A stretch of DNA of 64,000 nt from CAZGUX01 sp046160045 (GCA_046160045.1 JBJXGR010000089.1:1-64000); one strand, 5' to 3'; shown: positions 46,074-55,432, counted from the first letter of the stretch. Translations and numbers: made by a program. The notes: generated by a model from the letters alone, not told the origin.

Positions 46074-48266
46074 ATGCGAACTCAGCGAAGATATGCGATG
46101 TACGGGATTCTGGCGGCGATGCTCGCCGGATCCCTGCCACCCGCCGCCGCGCAGCAACAACGGCCGGCGCAGACGGCGGGCGCGCTGGGCGGTCTCAATT
46201 TCTACAACGCCTCGCTCGTCGAAGTCATCGACATTCTGGCCCAGAAGCTGAAGATCAATTACATCCTTGATCCCAAAGTCAAGGGATCGGTCACCATCAA
46301 CACCTATGGCGAGATCAAACCGCTCGAGGTGCGCCAGTTGCTCGAGACCATCCTCCGCATCAACGGATTCACCCTGGTGCAGGTCGGCGATCTGTATCGC
46401 ATTCTGCCCTCGGCCGACGCCGCGCGGCTGCCCATCAGTCCCATCCGCGACGGCAGGGACCTGCCGGCCGACGAGCGCACGGTCTTAAACCTGATCTTCC
46501 TCAAGTACGTGACCGTTGGCGAATTGTCCAAGCTGATCGGCCCGTTCCTGGGCGAGGGCGCGATCTCGGTCTCTTACGATGCCGCCAACCTCCTGTTGAT
46601 TCTCGACAACGCGCGCAACATGAAGCGCACGATGGACCTGATCGCGCTGTTCGACAACGATGCGCTCGCCACCCAGCGGGTGCGTTTGTTCGAGGTCGAG
46701 AACGGCCGCCCGTCGGACCTGGTGAAAGAACTGGAAGTGGTGTTCCGGGCGATCGCGCTATCGGAGAAGGCGACCTCGGTCAGGTTCCTCCCGATCAACC
46801 GGATCAACACCATTGTGGCGGTCGCCCCCAATCCGGGCATTTTTCCGGAAGTGGAAAAATGGGTCCGCAAGCTCGACATTCCCGTAAAGTCGCCAGTGGG
46901 AGCGATCGACAACTACGTCTACCGTCTCAAGTATGGATGCGCGGAGACCATCGCCATGGCGGTGATGCAATTGTACGGAGGGGGCGGGTACGGGGGGTTC
47001 GGCGGCGGCATGGGCTACCCCGGGATGATGCCGATGATGGGCGGCAGCGGCAGCAACTGCGGCGCCGGCACCGGGAATAGCGCTTCCTCTACGGGGTTCG
47101 GCGCCGCCGGCTACGGCGGGTACGGCGGCGGCTATCCGTACGGCGGAGGAGGGTACGGGATGCCCTATGGCGGTGGGGGTTACGGGATGCCTTACGGCGG
47201 CGGGTACGGGGCACAATACGGGATCGCGACGCTGCCAGGCGTGGGCACTGCCACTCCGGGCGCGGCCCCGGGAACCGCGGCGGCCACCGCTGGCAAGGAC
47301 CTGACGGGCAGTTACCTCGGGCCGGGGGGTGTGCCCGGAATGGGTTATTCGATGGGCCCTCGCGTCATCCCGAACAGCTTCAACAACACGCTGCTGGTGC
47401 AAGGGACGCCGCAGGAGTGGGAGCAGATTCAGCGGTTGCTCGAACAACTCGACATTCCCCCGCGCCAGGTGCTGATCGAAGCGAAGATCTACGAGGTATC
47501 GCTGACGGGCGCCTTTGCCAGCGGCGTGCAGGCGTATCTCCAGAAGAGCAGCGGACCTGGCCCGTTTCCGCGCCTGGTGACCGCAGGAACGGCCATCGGC
47601 AGCGGAGCGACCCCGGGATTGCAGTTGACGGCGGGTATGTTGATCGGCCAAAGTCGGGAGTTGCTGTCGTTTCTCACGGCGCAGGAGGACACCCGGCGTT
47701 CCAAGGTGATTTCCGCGCCCAGCATCATCGCCACCGACAGTGTCGCCGCGGCCATCAATGTGGGTACAGAAGTCCCCACGCTCTCCTCTCAGGGTCTAAG
47801 CAACGTGCAATCCGGCGGTTCCTCGCTGTTCACCAATACGGTCCAGAACCGCAACACGGGCGTGACATTGAACATCACCGCGCGGGTGAACCCGAGCGGG
47901 ATCGTCACGTTGAACATCAACCAGGAAGTGAGCGCGCCGCAAGCGCCCGCCGCCAACGCCGCGATCCAATCCCCGTCCTTCTCCAAGCGCAATGTCGTCA
48001 CCCAGGTCACGCTGCAGGATGGAGACACGATCGCCATTGGCGGCATCATTCAGGAGACGGAAACCAACAGTTCGGCCGGGGTGCCCGTTCTGCACCGGTT
48101 GCCCGTGATCGGTGCGGCATTCGGCGCCAGATCCACCTCCAGGGAGCGTACGGAACTGATCGTGTTCATGACCCCGCGCATCATCTACGACACGAATCAG
48201 ATGACGGAGGCCAGTGAAGAGTTGAAGTCGAACATGCGGCGGCTGCAGAAAATCATTAGGGAGTAG
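46074..48266 (+). CDS. gspD: Type II secretion secretin GspD
   Basis: The ATG at 46074 gives 730 residues with a signal peptide (MRTQRRYAMYGILAAMLAGSLPPAAA). An N0-like domain follows (LNFYNASLVEVIDILAQKL, INYILDPKVKGSVTINT), then N1-type repeats, and the secretin domain from ~residue 480 (ALIDIPPRQVLIEAKIYEVS region, RSKVISAPSIIATDS, TGVTLNITARVNPSGIV, IAIGGIIQETETNSSAGVPV). Between N-domains sits a ~75-residue Gly/Tyr-rich insert (GGGYGGFGGGMGYPGMMPMM, then repeated GGGYGMPYGG), unusual for GspD. It forms the outer-membrane pore. It is the last gene of the operon. Confidence 0.93.
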   Translation: MRTQRRYAMYGILAAMLAGSLPPAAAQQQRPAQTAGALGGLNFYNASLVEVIDILAQKLKINYILDPKVKGSVTINTYGEIKPLEVRQLLETILRINGFTLVQVGDLYRILPSADAARLPISPIRDGRDLPADERTVLNLIFLKYVTVGELSKLIGPFLGEGAISVSYDAANLLLILDNARNMKRTMDLIALFDNDALATQRVRLFEVENGRPSDLVKELEVVFRAIALSEKATSVRFLPINRINTIVAVAPNPGIFPEVEKWVRKLDIPVKSPVGAIDNYVYRLKYGCAETIAMAVMQLYGGGGYGGFGGGMGYPGMMPMMGGSGSNCGAGTGNSASSTGFGAAGYGGYGGGYPYGGGGYGMPYGGGGYGMPYGGGYGAQYGIATLPGVGTATPGAAPGTAAATAGKDLTGSYLGPGGVPGMGYSMGPRVIPNSFNNTLLVQGTPQEWEQIQRLLEQLDIPPRQVLIEAKIYEVSLTGAFASGVQAYLQKSSGPGPFPRLVTAGTAIGSGATPGLQLTAGMLIGQSRELLSFLTAQEDTRRSKVISAPSIIATDSVAAAINVGTEVPTLSSQGLSNVQSGGSSLFTNTVQNRNTGVTLNITARVNPSGIVTLNINQEVSAPQAPAANAAIQSPSFSKRNVVTQVTLQDGDTIAIGGIIQETETNSSAGVPVLHRLPVIGAAFGARSTSRERTELIVFMTPRIIYDTNQMTEASEELKSNMRRLQKIIRE

Positions 48267-48481
48267 CGGCCTTCACGTGGCGGTTACTCGACCGCCTGCC
48301 GGGCGAACCCACTCCGGGCAAGGGCAGATATCGTGATGCCGGCGACCCGCGTGAGCATCTCCGGCAGGAAGCGCGAGACCTCCTGCGTGCAGGAGGCGAG
48401 CAGAAGGAAGAAGAGGTCGGTTGTCCGGGAAAAGGGACGAGGGGTCTCTGACCAGGTCGGCCACTTGCAGCGAGTGGGATT

Positions 48482-50854
48482 TCAGCGCACCGCGATCTGC
48501 GGGACGACGGTGCTCTGAACTCCTCCGACGCGCAGGGCAACAGCGACCGATTCGCCAGCGACTCCCGAAGGCACGCGCAGGTTGAGTTGCATCAGCCCCG
48601 CCGTGCCGGGCGTCTGGCCCCGAAACAGAACCTCGGCGGAGACGCCTCCGATCGTCACTTCGACGGATGCTTCCGGAACTGGCAGCACGGAACCCGGCGT
48701 CGCCCCTGTGACGCTTCGTGGCACCGTCAGGCCCTGACCGGTTGCAAACAGCACAATGATCTCTCCGGCGGTCGCCGGGCTCTGCCTTTCGATGAAACTG
48801 AAATCGGCGTGAAAGGCTCGCGGGAACAGATTTGGCCGCGTGGGCTGCATGGCGACGCGACGTGCCTCACTGGAAGCGCCGCCCGCGGTGACCACGACGT
48901 CCGCTTGCGTCAACCCGGCCGCCTCATACGGAACCTGCACATTGATCTGCCCGCTGCTGACGTACAGCAGAGGTGCGGCGATGCCGGCCCATGTCACGGA
49001 GGTGCCGGCAACACGGGTGGGAAGGCGGTTCGTCGCCGAGTCAAACTGGGTAGCGATTCCGTCCATCGGTCCGAGGTTCAGACCGAAGATCGAGACGAGT
49101 TGGCCGGGAGCGAACGAAAATCCGAGCCCCGAGAAGACATCGGCGATCCCGTTCGCACTGATTTGCGGCCGTTGCCCGCTGGGTGGAGGCGGGGTCGTCG
49201 TTGAACCGAACTCGAAAGCGCCAATGTCGATGGCGCGGCCTTGCGGACGCGGCGCGCCGTCGAAGTCGGAAGTCAACCCGGTGGCGGCGCCGGCGTCGAT
49301 GGCCGGACTGACTGACCGTAGGCGCAAATCGAAACTGGCGGGCGCGGCAAAGAGTGGGTCCGCGTTAATGTTCCCTTGCAGGAATGCCGGTCCCGGACCG
49401 TTGCCGAACCACAGATTGTTGCTACCGCGGATCAGATTTTCAGGTCCTCGAACATAGGCGCGGCGAGCGACCGCATAGGATATGTTGTTGCGCAGGTTCA
49501 TGAAGAGTTGCGTCGAATATTCGTCCCGCGCCCAGGCGGCTTCGCCGAAGAAGTCGGGCTCGACGGAAGCAAAGTCGTAACAGGTGTTGTTGTAGATCTC
49601 GACCGTGCCTCGGCCGTCCGGGCCTGCGTTGGTATAACCGGGCACAAAGACGCACGAATAGCTCGCCGGGTCGTCCGGGGGATGGGGCCCCGCGCCCGCG
49701 CGAATGATCACGTTGTTGTAAACCTCCACGCGGCCTTTCGACGGATCGACAGTAGCCAGCACGATGCCATCGCAAGCGTCCCCCCTGATCAGGTTGCCGT
49801 GGATGATCAGATCATATTGATTGAGCCCGTTGGTGTTGTCCTCGGTGAGCGGGGATGAGTGGACCTGGATGGCACGGCACGTGTTGTTGTCGTGAATGTT
49901 GTTCCATGCTGCTTCCACATGATTGGAGTCGGTGGAAAAGTAGACGGCGTGATACTGCTTGGAGGCTCCTCGGCGGCCTGTGCCGTGAACTTCGTTGCCG
50001 AGAAAGCGCAGATAGGTGGCGAGCGAACTGACAAAGCAGCCGGTAGGACCGTCGCCACCCGGACAAGAGATGTCGTTGCCCGTGAGTTTCCAGTAGGAGG
50101 GGTTGGGCCCCTGAATCGCGATAGCGCTGCCGCTAGCGCGGAAACGCAACTGCGAGAGCACCCAGTGGTCGGCGCCCGCAGCCTCATCGATATTGGGGAT
50201 GCGCAGGCCGTATTCGAGCGCGGGCGAACCGATGGTCGCGCGCGCCCCGGGGTAGGCAATGAGTGCGATCGGGCGGCCTGCTTCTCCGCCGGTCTGGATA
50301 TTGACCGCCGCGTCGAAGCCCTCTTCGGCTATCTGCTCCACGCCATCTCGCACGTAGGTGGTATCCCCGGCTCGCATCGAATTCTTGGCTTTGAGGATGG
50401 TCCGCCAAGGACGCGCGAAGCTGCCGTCATTGGCGTCGTTCCCCGAGGTCGCCACGAAGTAGATGCCGCCGCTCCGGACGGTGAACGGCAGGGCGTTGCT
50501 GGTGCCGGCTGTCGTGGTGATGACCAGGCCGCCCGAGCGGGCCGCCTCGCCCAGTTGCACGGTAATCCGGGTGTCGGTCCAAACCGGATAGGCCACGACC
50601 GACCCTCCGCCCATGGTCACTCTCGAAGCGCCGCGGGTGGGCCCGAAGTTGCGACCCCAAATGGTCACAAACACTCCCTGGTTATTCTCCCCGCCCGTGG
50701 CCGGCCCGCTTTCGATGTCCGTGAAGAACGCACGGGGAACCTGGCCCCAACTCACCGTTGTTGCCGAGATCAGGAGAATGATTCGGATGATTCGAATTCC
50801 AGACGTCCTTTCAGAGCAAGATCTGAACAAAAGTGACCGGTTTTGGAAAAGCAC
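48482..50854 (-). CDS. Secreted right-handed beta-helix protein with TIGR03437-like C-terminus
   Basis: The 790-residue protein has a hydrophobic export segment near residues 20-38 (IRIIRIILLISATTVSWG). An IPT/TIG-like domain follows (GVFVTIWGRNFGPTRGASRV), then a parallel beta-helix of pectate-lyase/DUF1565 type (IYFVATSGNDANDGSFARPW; repeated YNNVIIRAGAG, IYNNTCYDFAS; closing SPAIDAGAATGLTSDFDG). After a Pro linker comes the ~230-residue acidobacterial C-terminal domain (GLGFSFAPGQLVSIFGLNLG, APLLYVSSGQINVQVPYEAA, VLFATGQGLTVP). It probably binds or cuts a polysaccharide; no catalytic residues are assigned. Confidence 0.87.
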   Translation of the reverse strand: MLFQNRSLLFRSCSERTSGIRIIRIILLISATTVSWGQVPRAFFTDIESGPATGGENNQGVFVTIWGRNFGPTRGASRVTMGGGSVVAYPVWTDTRITVQLGEAARSGGLVITTTAGTSNALPFTVRSGGIYFVATSGNDANDGSFARPWRTILKAKNSMRAGDTTYVRDGVEQIAEEGFDAAVNIQTGGEAGRPIALIAYPGARATIGSPALEYGLRIPNIDEAAGADHWVLSQLRFRASGSAIAIQGPNPSYWKLTGNDISCPGGDGPTGCFVSSLATYLRFLGNEVHGTGRRGASKQYHAVYFSTDSNHVEAAWNNIHDNNTCRAIQVHSSPLTEDNTNGLNQYDLIIHGNLIRGDACDGIVLATVDPSKGRVEVYNNVIIRAGAGPHPPDDPASYSCVFVPGYTNAGPDGRGTVEIYNNTCYDFASVEPDFFGEAAWARDEYSTQLFMNLRNNISYAVARRAYVRGPENLIRGSNNLWFGNGPGPAFLQGNINADPLFAAPASFDLRLRSVSPAIDAGAATGLTSDFDGAPRPQGRAIDIGAFEFGSTTTPPPPSGQRPQISANGIADVFSGLGFSFAPGQLVSIFGLNLGPMDGIATQFDSATNRLPTRVAGTSVTWAGIAAPLLYVSSGQINVQVPYEAAGLTQADVVVTAGGASSEARRVAMQPTRPNLFPRAFHADFSFIERQSPATAGEIIVLFATGQGLTVPRSVTGATPGSVLPVPEASVEVTIGGVSAEVLFRGQTPGTAGLMQLNLRVPSGVAGESVAVALRVGGVQSTVVPQIAVR

Positions 50855-51273
50855 AACACGACACCCTTCGCGTGAAAGTGAGAGTCACGCCGGCTCGCTA
50901 TGACCGCGGATCGCGTCCATCAAGTGCCCGCACCGAAACCATGGGATGCGCTCGGCGATTCTGCCGAGTCGCTTAAATCGGGCTTTCTCCCGCAGTGCGG
51001 ATTTCGCCAGTCGGCGTAATGAGGCCAAAACCTCGGGCGCCGATCCACGGTGTCTGTGGATTCCATCATAGCTCGGTCTGGCTTCGGGTTCGTTGCGACC
51101 TGGCGGCTTGGCGAAAGCCTCAAGACGGCGTTCACAAGAAGTCGAGCGAAGAGACGAGGGCGGCGCCTGAACCGGTCTGCCACACTCTCCAGTTACGATA
51201 GCGGCCCGGCCGCAGCCACGATGCTGTACCGTGACTCGGCGCACGTGCTGCCCATGAAGAGCGCTCCGCCGGA
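50855..51273. other. 419-bp gap without a recognisable gene
   Basis: No frame on either strand gives a protein that I recognise, and I see no tRNA, strong hairpin or repeat copy here. It holds the promoter region for the beta-helix gene that starts at 50854 on the minus strand and the 3' flank of the gene ending at 51274. Confidence 0.4.
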
Positions 51274-52677
51274 CTACGTCCAGATGCCGTGCGTCCGCCC
51301 GTACCAATACGCCGCAGGATACATCGCAAGGCAGTCGCCGCTCAGCAGGTTGGCCAGGTAACGGATCTCCGGTTCGAGCGAGTTCTCCGGATCAATCATG
51401 TACCGCAGGTGAGATTTGTCCAGGACCGCGAACACCTGTCGCGCGAACTCTTTTGCCGTGTCGCGCAGCCTCGTGCTGCGGCGAGCCACCATCGCCGCGC
51501 TCATCACCCGGCGGGCGGCGTACTCCCCACTCGCCACCGGGAACGTGCCGTTCGAGAACATCCAGGGGCTGTCCCATAGGGGTCGGGGCTTCAGAGTCTT
51601 CTTCGAGGGCCGCCATTCCCGCGTGACCGTATCGAGATCGATGTAGTAATAGCTGAAGAAATCGGGCCGCATTCCGAGCCCCGCGAATTCCCACCACTTT
51701 TCCATCGAGGAAACATACTGGCCGGCCGCGGCCGGGTTGAGGTCGATCAGGATATCGGCCGTCACGATCTCCTTGTCGTGGAACGCGCGATCCTCCGTGC
51801 TGATGTAGCGGCGGCGGCCCATGCCGTGGTTGGTCTCGAGCGCGCTCGGCATGGCGCCGAACAGCGCGTGGATGCGTTCGAATTCCTTTTGGAACTGCGG
51901 GTCGCCGGTCAACTCAAAGGCGATGCGGTTGATCCAGGCCCAGACCGGCATATGGCGCTGCGCCCGTGGCATCGACTGCTCGAACGACCAGGGCTCGCCA
52001 AAGAAACTGATCGTGTAGCGCATCTCGCGCCACAGCCTGGCGATGGAGGCGATCATGAAGTCGATGCGCCGCCGTGTTTCCGGCGGCGCCAGCGGCCGGT
52101 AGCAATACATCCCCCAGACGGGGCCGAAGTTTTGCTCCGTGCTGGTCTGTGTGGTCATCATCTGGCCGTACGGTTTCGAGATCCAGCCCACCCTCGTCTC
52201 GAAGCGATCGTTCGGGTCGATGTGGCCCGATCGCTGGGTGAGCGGCGCCGCGGCGCCGGCCCGGCCTTCGCTCAAACGGAAATTCACATCGATGGAGCGG
52301 AAAGCCCGCGCGGCATACTCGAGAGCCGCGGGTTCCTTGGTCGCCCGATAGCGGTAGCACTGGGCCGCCAGAAAAATCCCGGAAATCATGGGGCTGTTTT
52401 CATAGTTGTTGTGATCGTGCGGTTCGACGCCGATGGAGAATCTCGTGCGCGGGTCGTAGTCCGCCGGTGTCGAGGCGCGTTCCTGGTCGAAGAGCCAGTG
52501 CGAGTACATCAGCCCGAGATTGTCAAAGTAGTTCTCGTGGACCCACGACTCGATGAAACGGATCCGCTGCTCGAGCGGCATCCGCACGTCGAGATCGGAG
52601 AGCCTCCGCGAGGCGGCCGGGGCGGGAAGGGCGGGAAGCGAGAGACCGGCCAGATGGAGGAAACGGCGGCGATGCAT
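51274..52677 (-). CDS. Tat-exported hypothetical protein, toroid-like
   Basis: The ATG at 52677 gives 467 residues starting MHRRRFLHLAGLSLPALPAPAA, a twin-arginine-like signal. The mature part has no motif with a known reaction. Helical and aromatic stretches such as MISGIFLAAQCYRYRATKEP, FGPVWGMYCYRPLAPPETRR and MPVWAWINRIAFELTGDPQF suggest an alpha/alpha-toroid (six-hairpin or linalool-isomerase-like) fold. HDHNNYENSP could contribute to an active site. It is monocistronic on the minus strand. Confidence 0.8.
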   Translation of the reverse strand: MHRRRFLHLAGLSLPALPAPAASRRLSDLDVRMPLEQRIRFIESWVHENYFDNLGLMYSHWLFDQERASTPADYDPRTRFSIGVEPHDHNNYENSPMISGIFLAAQCYRYRATKEPAALEYAARAFRSIDVNFRLSEGRAGAAAPLTQRSGHIDPNDRFETRVGWISKPYGQMMTTQTSTEQNFGPVWGMYCYRPLAPPETRRRIDFMIASIARLWREMRYTISFFGEPWSFEQSMPRAQRHMPVWAWINRIAFELTGDPQFQKEFERIHALFGAMPSALETNHGMGRRRYISTEDRAFHDKEIVTADILIDLNPAAAGQYVSSMEKWWEFAGLGMRPDFFSYYYIDLDTVTREWRPSKKTLKPRPLWDSPWMFSNGTFPVASGEYAARRVMSAAMVARRSTRLRDTAKEFARQVFAVLDKSHLRYMIDPENSLEPEIRYLANLLSGDCLAMYPAAYWYGRTHGIWT

Positions 52678-52719
52678 CAGGAACAGGATACACCGCGGGG
52701 CCAATGCCCCTGTGGTCGC

Positions 52720-53031
52720 GCGCACGGGAGGGCCCCCGCTCCATTTGGAGCGTGGGAATCAGTGGTCACGCACCCCACCGCTCCCTGACGGTCGCGGCTC
52801 GGAAGATTCACGCCCCCAAAGTCGAGGCGGGCAATGGCAACCCCACGGCCTACGCCGTGGGCTCGTCGAGACGAGTCTCGACGCCGCAGACGGGAGCTTC
52901 CGCGCCACAATGTTCTGGCCACCCGCGGGCGGTTATATGAGCGCTTATGTGGGCGAAGCCCGGCCTCACGCAACTGAAGTCCGTGCGATCTTCGTTGCGC
53001 CACCGTAGGGCCGCATGTATGCGACCCTTAC
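52720..53031. repeat. Stack of four different short repeats and palindromes
   Basis: This 362-bp gap between the gene starting at 52677 and the one ending at 53040 has no gene. In order it holds: the interspersed repeat CACCGCTCCCTGACGG then TCGCGGCTC (52776-52800); a perfect hairpin CCCACGGC-CTAC-GCCGTGGG (52842-52861); GTCGAGACGAGTCTCGAC (52865-52882), the same arms as at 10271-10292; and GGGCCGCATGTATGCGACCC then TTAC (53007-53031), the same element as at 6665-6687. Confidence 0.7.
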
Positions 53032-53039
53032 CCTCGTGA

Positions 53040-53231
53040 CTAAGCCGTGTCTCCGATGGGAGCTTGCCATCGGAACAGGAAGAAGTGGTGGCCGCAAAGA
53101 CCGCACCGGTAGGGTTGAACGAGCCAGTGAAAGGCCCGCTCAATCGCGTTTCGCAGGCCGACGCTTCTGAACTCGATCGATCCGCAATAAGGACAACACT
53201 TGGAGAACAGCCCTACGTTGGCGCGCCTCAT
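53040..53231 (-). CDS. Small zinc-ribbon protein (63 aa)
   Basis: The 63-residue protein has paired CxxC knuckles: CPYCGS at residues ~13-18 and CGLCGHHF at ~43-50, followed by FLFRW. This is a minimal zinc ribbon like those found as single small genes in Acidobacteria. It may bind nucleic acid or protein, or be a membrane-anchor adaptor; none is proven. It ends 2 bp before the small basic-protein gene's stop side and follows groEL on the same strand. Confidence 0.75.
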   Translation of the reverse strand: MRRANVGLFSKCCPYCGSIEFRSVGLRNAIERAFHWLVQPYRCGLCGHHFFLFRWQAPIGDTA

Positions 53232-53233
53232 CT

Positions 53234-53461
53234 CTAGGCGTCCGCTTTGGCGGAACTGTGGGCGGCGACACCGGCGTGATTTCGGACCGACGGTGCGGCG
53301 TAATTGGAATGGGGGCCGTTGCCGCGGCCAACGGCGGGCCTGCTGGCCTCCCGTGCCGCCTTTATTTGTTCGGGCGTCCTGACGTCAGGCTCCGACACTT
53401 TCACCTGCTCTTTCGCCCGCGCAACCTGACGCTTGTGCTTCTTTAGCAATCGCTTGTCCAT
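53234..53461 (-). CDS. Small basic protein downstream of groEL
   Basis: The ATG at 53461 was chosen because AAAGGAG lies just upstream (53466-53474 region); it gives 75 residues. The N-terminus MDKRLLKKHKRQVARAKEQVKV is strongly basic and helical, and the C-terminal half is Ala/Gly/Ser-rich and probably disordered. I do not recognise a family; small proteins of similar look exist in Acidobacteria. It is 40 bp from groEL on the same strand and may be carried on the groESL transcript. Confidence 0.65.
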   Translation of the reverse strand: MDKRLLKKHKRQVARAKEQVKVSEPDVRTPEQIKAAREASRPAVGRGNGPHSNYAAPSVRNHAGVAAHSSAKADA

Positions 53462-53501
53462 TTCGTACTCCTTTCCCCCGGCGGCCGGGCCCCGCACTCA
53501 C

Positions 53502-55088
53502 TTAACTGTCGACTTCGTCCGGCACCGCGCAAATCATCGCCTCGGTGGTGAGCATCAGGGAGGCGATGGAAGCCGCATTCTGCAGAGCCGTGCGGGTTAC
53601 CTTGGTAGGATCGATGACGCCGGCCTTTACCAGGTCTTCGTACTGCCCGGTGGACGCGTTGAAGCCGAAGTTCGGATCCTTGTGATTCTTGATCTTGCCG
53701 GCGACCACGGCGCCCTCGGTCCCGCAATTCACGACGATCTGTCGAACCGGCTCCTCGCAAGCGCGACGTACGATGGCCACGCCGAACTGCTCGTCGCCCT
53801 CGAGCGTCAACTTCTGGAGCGCGATCGCTGCCCGCAGCAGCGCAACTCCTCCGCCCGGCACGATGCCCTCTTCCACCGCCGCGCGGGTGGCATGCAGAGC
53901 GTCCTCGACACGGGCTTTCTTCTCTTTCATCTCCGTCTCGGTCGCGGCTCCGACTTTGATAATCGCCACGCCGCCGGCCAACTTAGCCAGCCGCTCCTGC
54001 AGTTTCTCGCGGTCGTAGTCGGAGGTAGTCTCTTCAATCTGGTTACGGAGCTGCTTAATCCGGCCCTCGATGCTCTTCTGCACTCCACCGCCGTCGATGA
54101 TGGTGGTGTTGTCTTTATCGACCGTGACACGCTTCGCGCGGCCCAGATCCTCCAGATGGACACCCTCCAGTTTGATACCGGTCTCTTCCATTATCGCCTT
54201 TCCGCCGGTCAGGATAGAGATATCCTCCAGCATGGCCTTGCGGCGGTCGCCGAAGCCCGGGGCTTTGATGGCACACGCACTGAGGGTGCCGCGCAGCTTA
54301 TTGACCACGAGCATAGCCAAGGCTTCGCCTTCCACATCTTCGGCGATTACCAGCAGCGGCTTCCCAACGCGCGCAATCTGCTCGAGAAGCGGCAGCAGGT
54401 CCTTCATGCTGCTGATCTTCTTGTCGTAGATGAGAATGTAGGGATCCTCGAAAACGCACTCCATGCGTTCAGGGTCGCTGACGAAATAGGGCGAGAGATA
54501 GCCGCGATCGAATTGCATGCCGTCCACGGTCTGCAACTCCGTGGTCATGGTCTTGGATTCCTCAACCGTGATCACGCCATCCTTGCCGACTTTCCCCATC
54601 GCCTCGGCAATGATATTGCCGATGGTGGAGTCGCTGTTGGCGGAGATGCTGCCGACCTGGGCGATCATGTCGCCGGATACAGGAATGGAGAGCTTCTGAA
54701 CTTCGTCGACAACGATGTCCACAGCCTTATCGATGCCGCGCTTGATCGCCATCGGATTGGCTCCCGCCGAGACCGCCTTGACGCCTTCGCGGAAAATGGC
54801 CTGGGCCAGAATCGTGGCCGTCGTGGTGCCGTCGCCGGCCACGTCGGAAGTCTTCGATGCCACTTCGCGCACCATTTGGGCGCCCATGTTTTCCAGCGGA
54901 TCCTTCAACTCTATTTCTTTCGCGACCGTCACACCGTCTTTGGTGATGGTCGGCCCGCCGAATTTCTTTTCGAGTACGACATTGCGCCCGCGGGGTCCGA
55001 GGGTCACCTTCACCGCCTCGGCGAGTTGGTTGACACCGCGCAGGATCGCCTGACGGGAGTGGTCGCTATAAATAATCTGTTTTGCCAT
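53502..55088 (-). CDS. groL: Chaperonin GroEL
   Basis: The 528-residue product carries the full GroEL sequence pattern: LGPRGRNVVLEKKFGGPTIT, VASKTSDVAGDGTTTATILA (ATP site with the catalytic Asp), FDRGYLSPYFVSDPERMECV, VNKLRGTLSACAIKAPGFGD, AAVEEGIVPGGGVALLRA. It forms the folding cage with GroES in the cytoplasm. Two features are odd: the C-terminus ends EAMICAVPDEVDS, with no Gly-Gly-Met repeat tail, and no CIRCE operator is seen upstream of groES. The combination suggests a paralogous, possibly specialised, chaperonin pair. The start is 29 bp after groES. Confidence 0.97.
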   Translation of the reverse strand: MAKQIIYSDHSRQAILRGVNQLAEAVKVTLGPRGRNVVLEKKFGGPTITKDGVTVAKEIELKDPLENMGAQMVREVASKTSDVAGDGTTTATILAQAIFREGVKAVSAGANPMAIKRGIDKAVDIVVDEVQKLSIPVSGDMIAQVGSISANSDSTIGNIIAEAMGKVGKDGVITVEESKTMTTELQTVDGMQFDRGYLSPYFVSDPERMECVFEDPYILIYDKKISSMKDLLPLLEQIARVGKPLLVIAEDVEGEALAMLVVNKLRGTLSACAIKAPGFGDRRKAMLEDISILTGGKAIMEETGIKLEGVHLEDLGRAKRVTVDKDNTTIIDGGGVQKSIEGRIKQLRNQIEETTSDYDREKLQERLAKLAGGVAIIKVGAATETEMKEKKARVEDALHATRAAVEEGIVPGGGVALLRAAIALQKLTLEGDEQFGVAIVRRACEEPVRQIVVNCGTEGAVVAGKIKNHKDPNFGFNASTGQYEDLVKAGVIDPTKVTRTALQNAASIASLMLTTEAMICAVPDEVDS

Positions 55089-55117
55089 GGTTGGTTCCTT
55101 GAGTCGATTGTGAATTA

Positions 55118-55432
55118 CTACTTTTTCTTGGCCGCTTTGGCGGCCGCATCCAGAATGCCGAGGATATCGTCCTCGCGCATGATGAGGTACTCGGTGCCAT
55201 CCATCGTGGTCTCGCTGCCCGAGTACTTCCCGAATAGGATCCGGTCGCCGGCTTTGACGCTGAGGGGGACCACCTTGCCGTCCTCGAGCCTCTTGCCGCG
55301 GCCCACGGCCATCACTTCGCCCTCCTGGGGCTTCTCTTTGGCAGAGTCTGGGATGACAATGCCGTTGCTTGTGGTTTCCTGTTCCTCAATCCGCTTCACC
55401 ACGACGCGGTCGTATAACGGTCGAATGTTCAT
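55118..55432 (-). CDS. groS: Co-chaperonin GroES
   Basis: The ATG at 55432, with GGAG upstream, gives 104 residues starting MNIRPLYDRVVVKRIEEQETTS, the typical GroES N-terminus and mobile loop (EETTSNGIVIPDSAKEKPQ). GKRLEDGKVVPLSVKAGDRI and FGKYSGSETTMDGTEYLIM follow. A Lys-rich tail (AAAKAAKKK) extends the usual end. It caps GroEL. A TTG six codons upstream is in frame but overlaps the ribosome-binding site. Confidence 0.96.
   Translation of the reverse strand: MNIRPLYDRVVVKRIEEQETTSNGIVIPDSAKEKPQEGEVMAVGRGKRLEDGKVVPLSVKAGDRILFGKYSGSETTMDGTEYLIMREDDILGILDAAAKAAKKK

Noticed and set aside
50885..51307. Minus-strand ORF of 140 codons in the gap beside the beta-helix gene
   Set aside because: No recognisable motif, overlaps the neighbouring real gene's end, and the composition resembles shadow frames.
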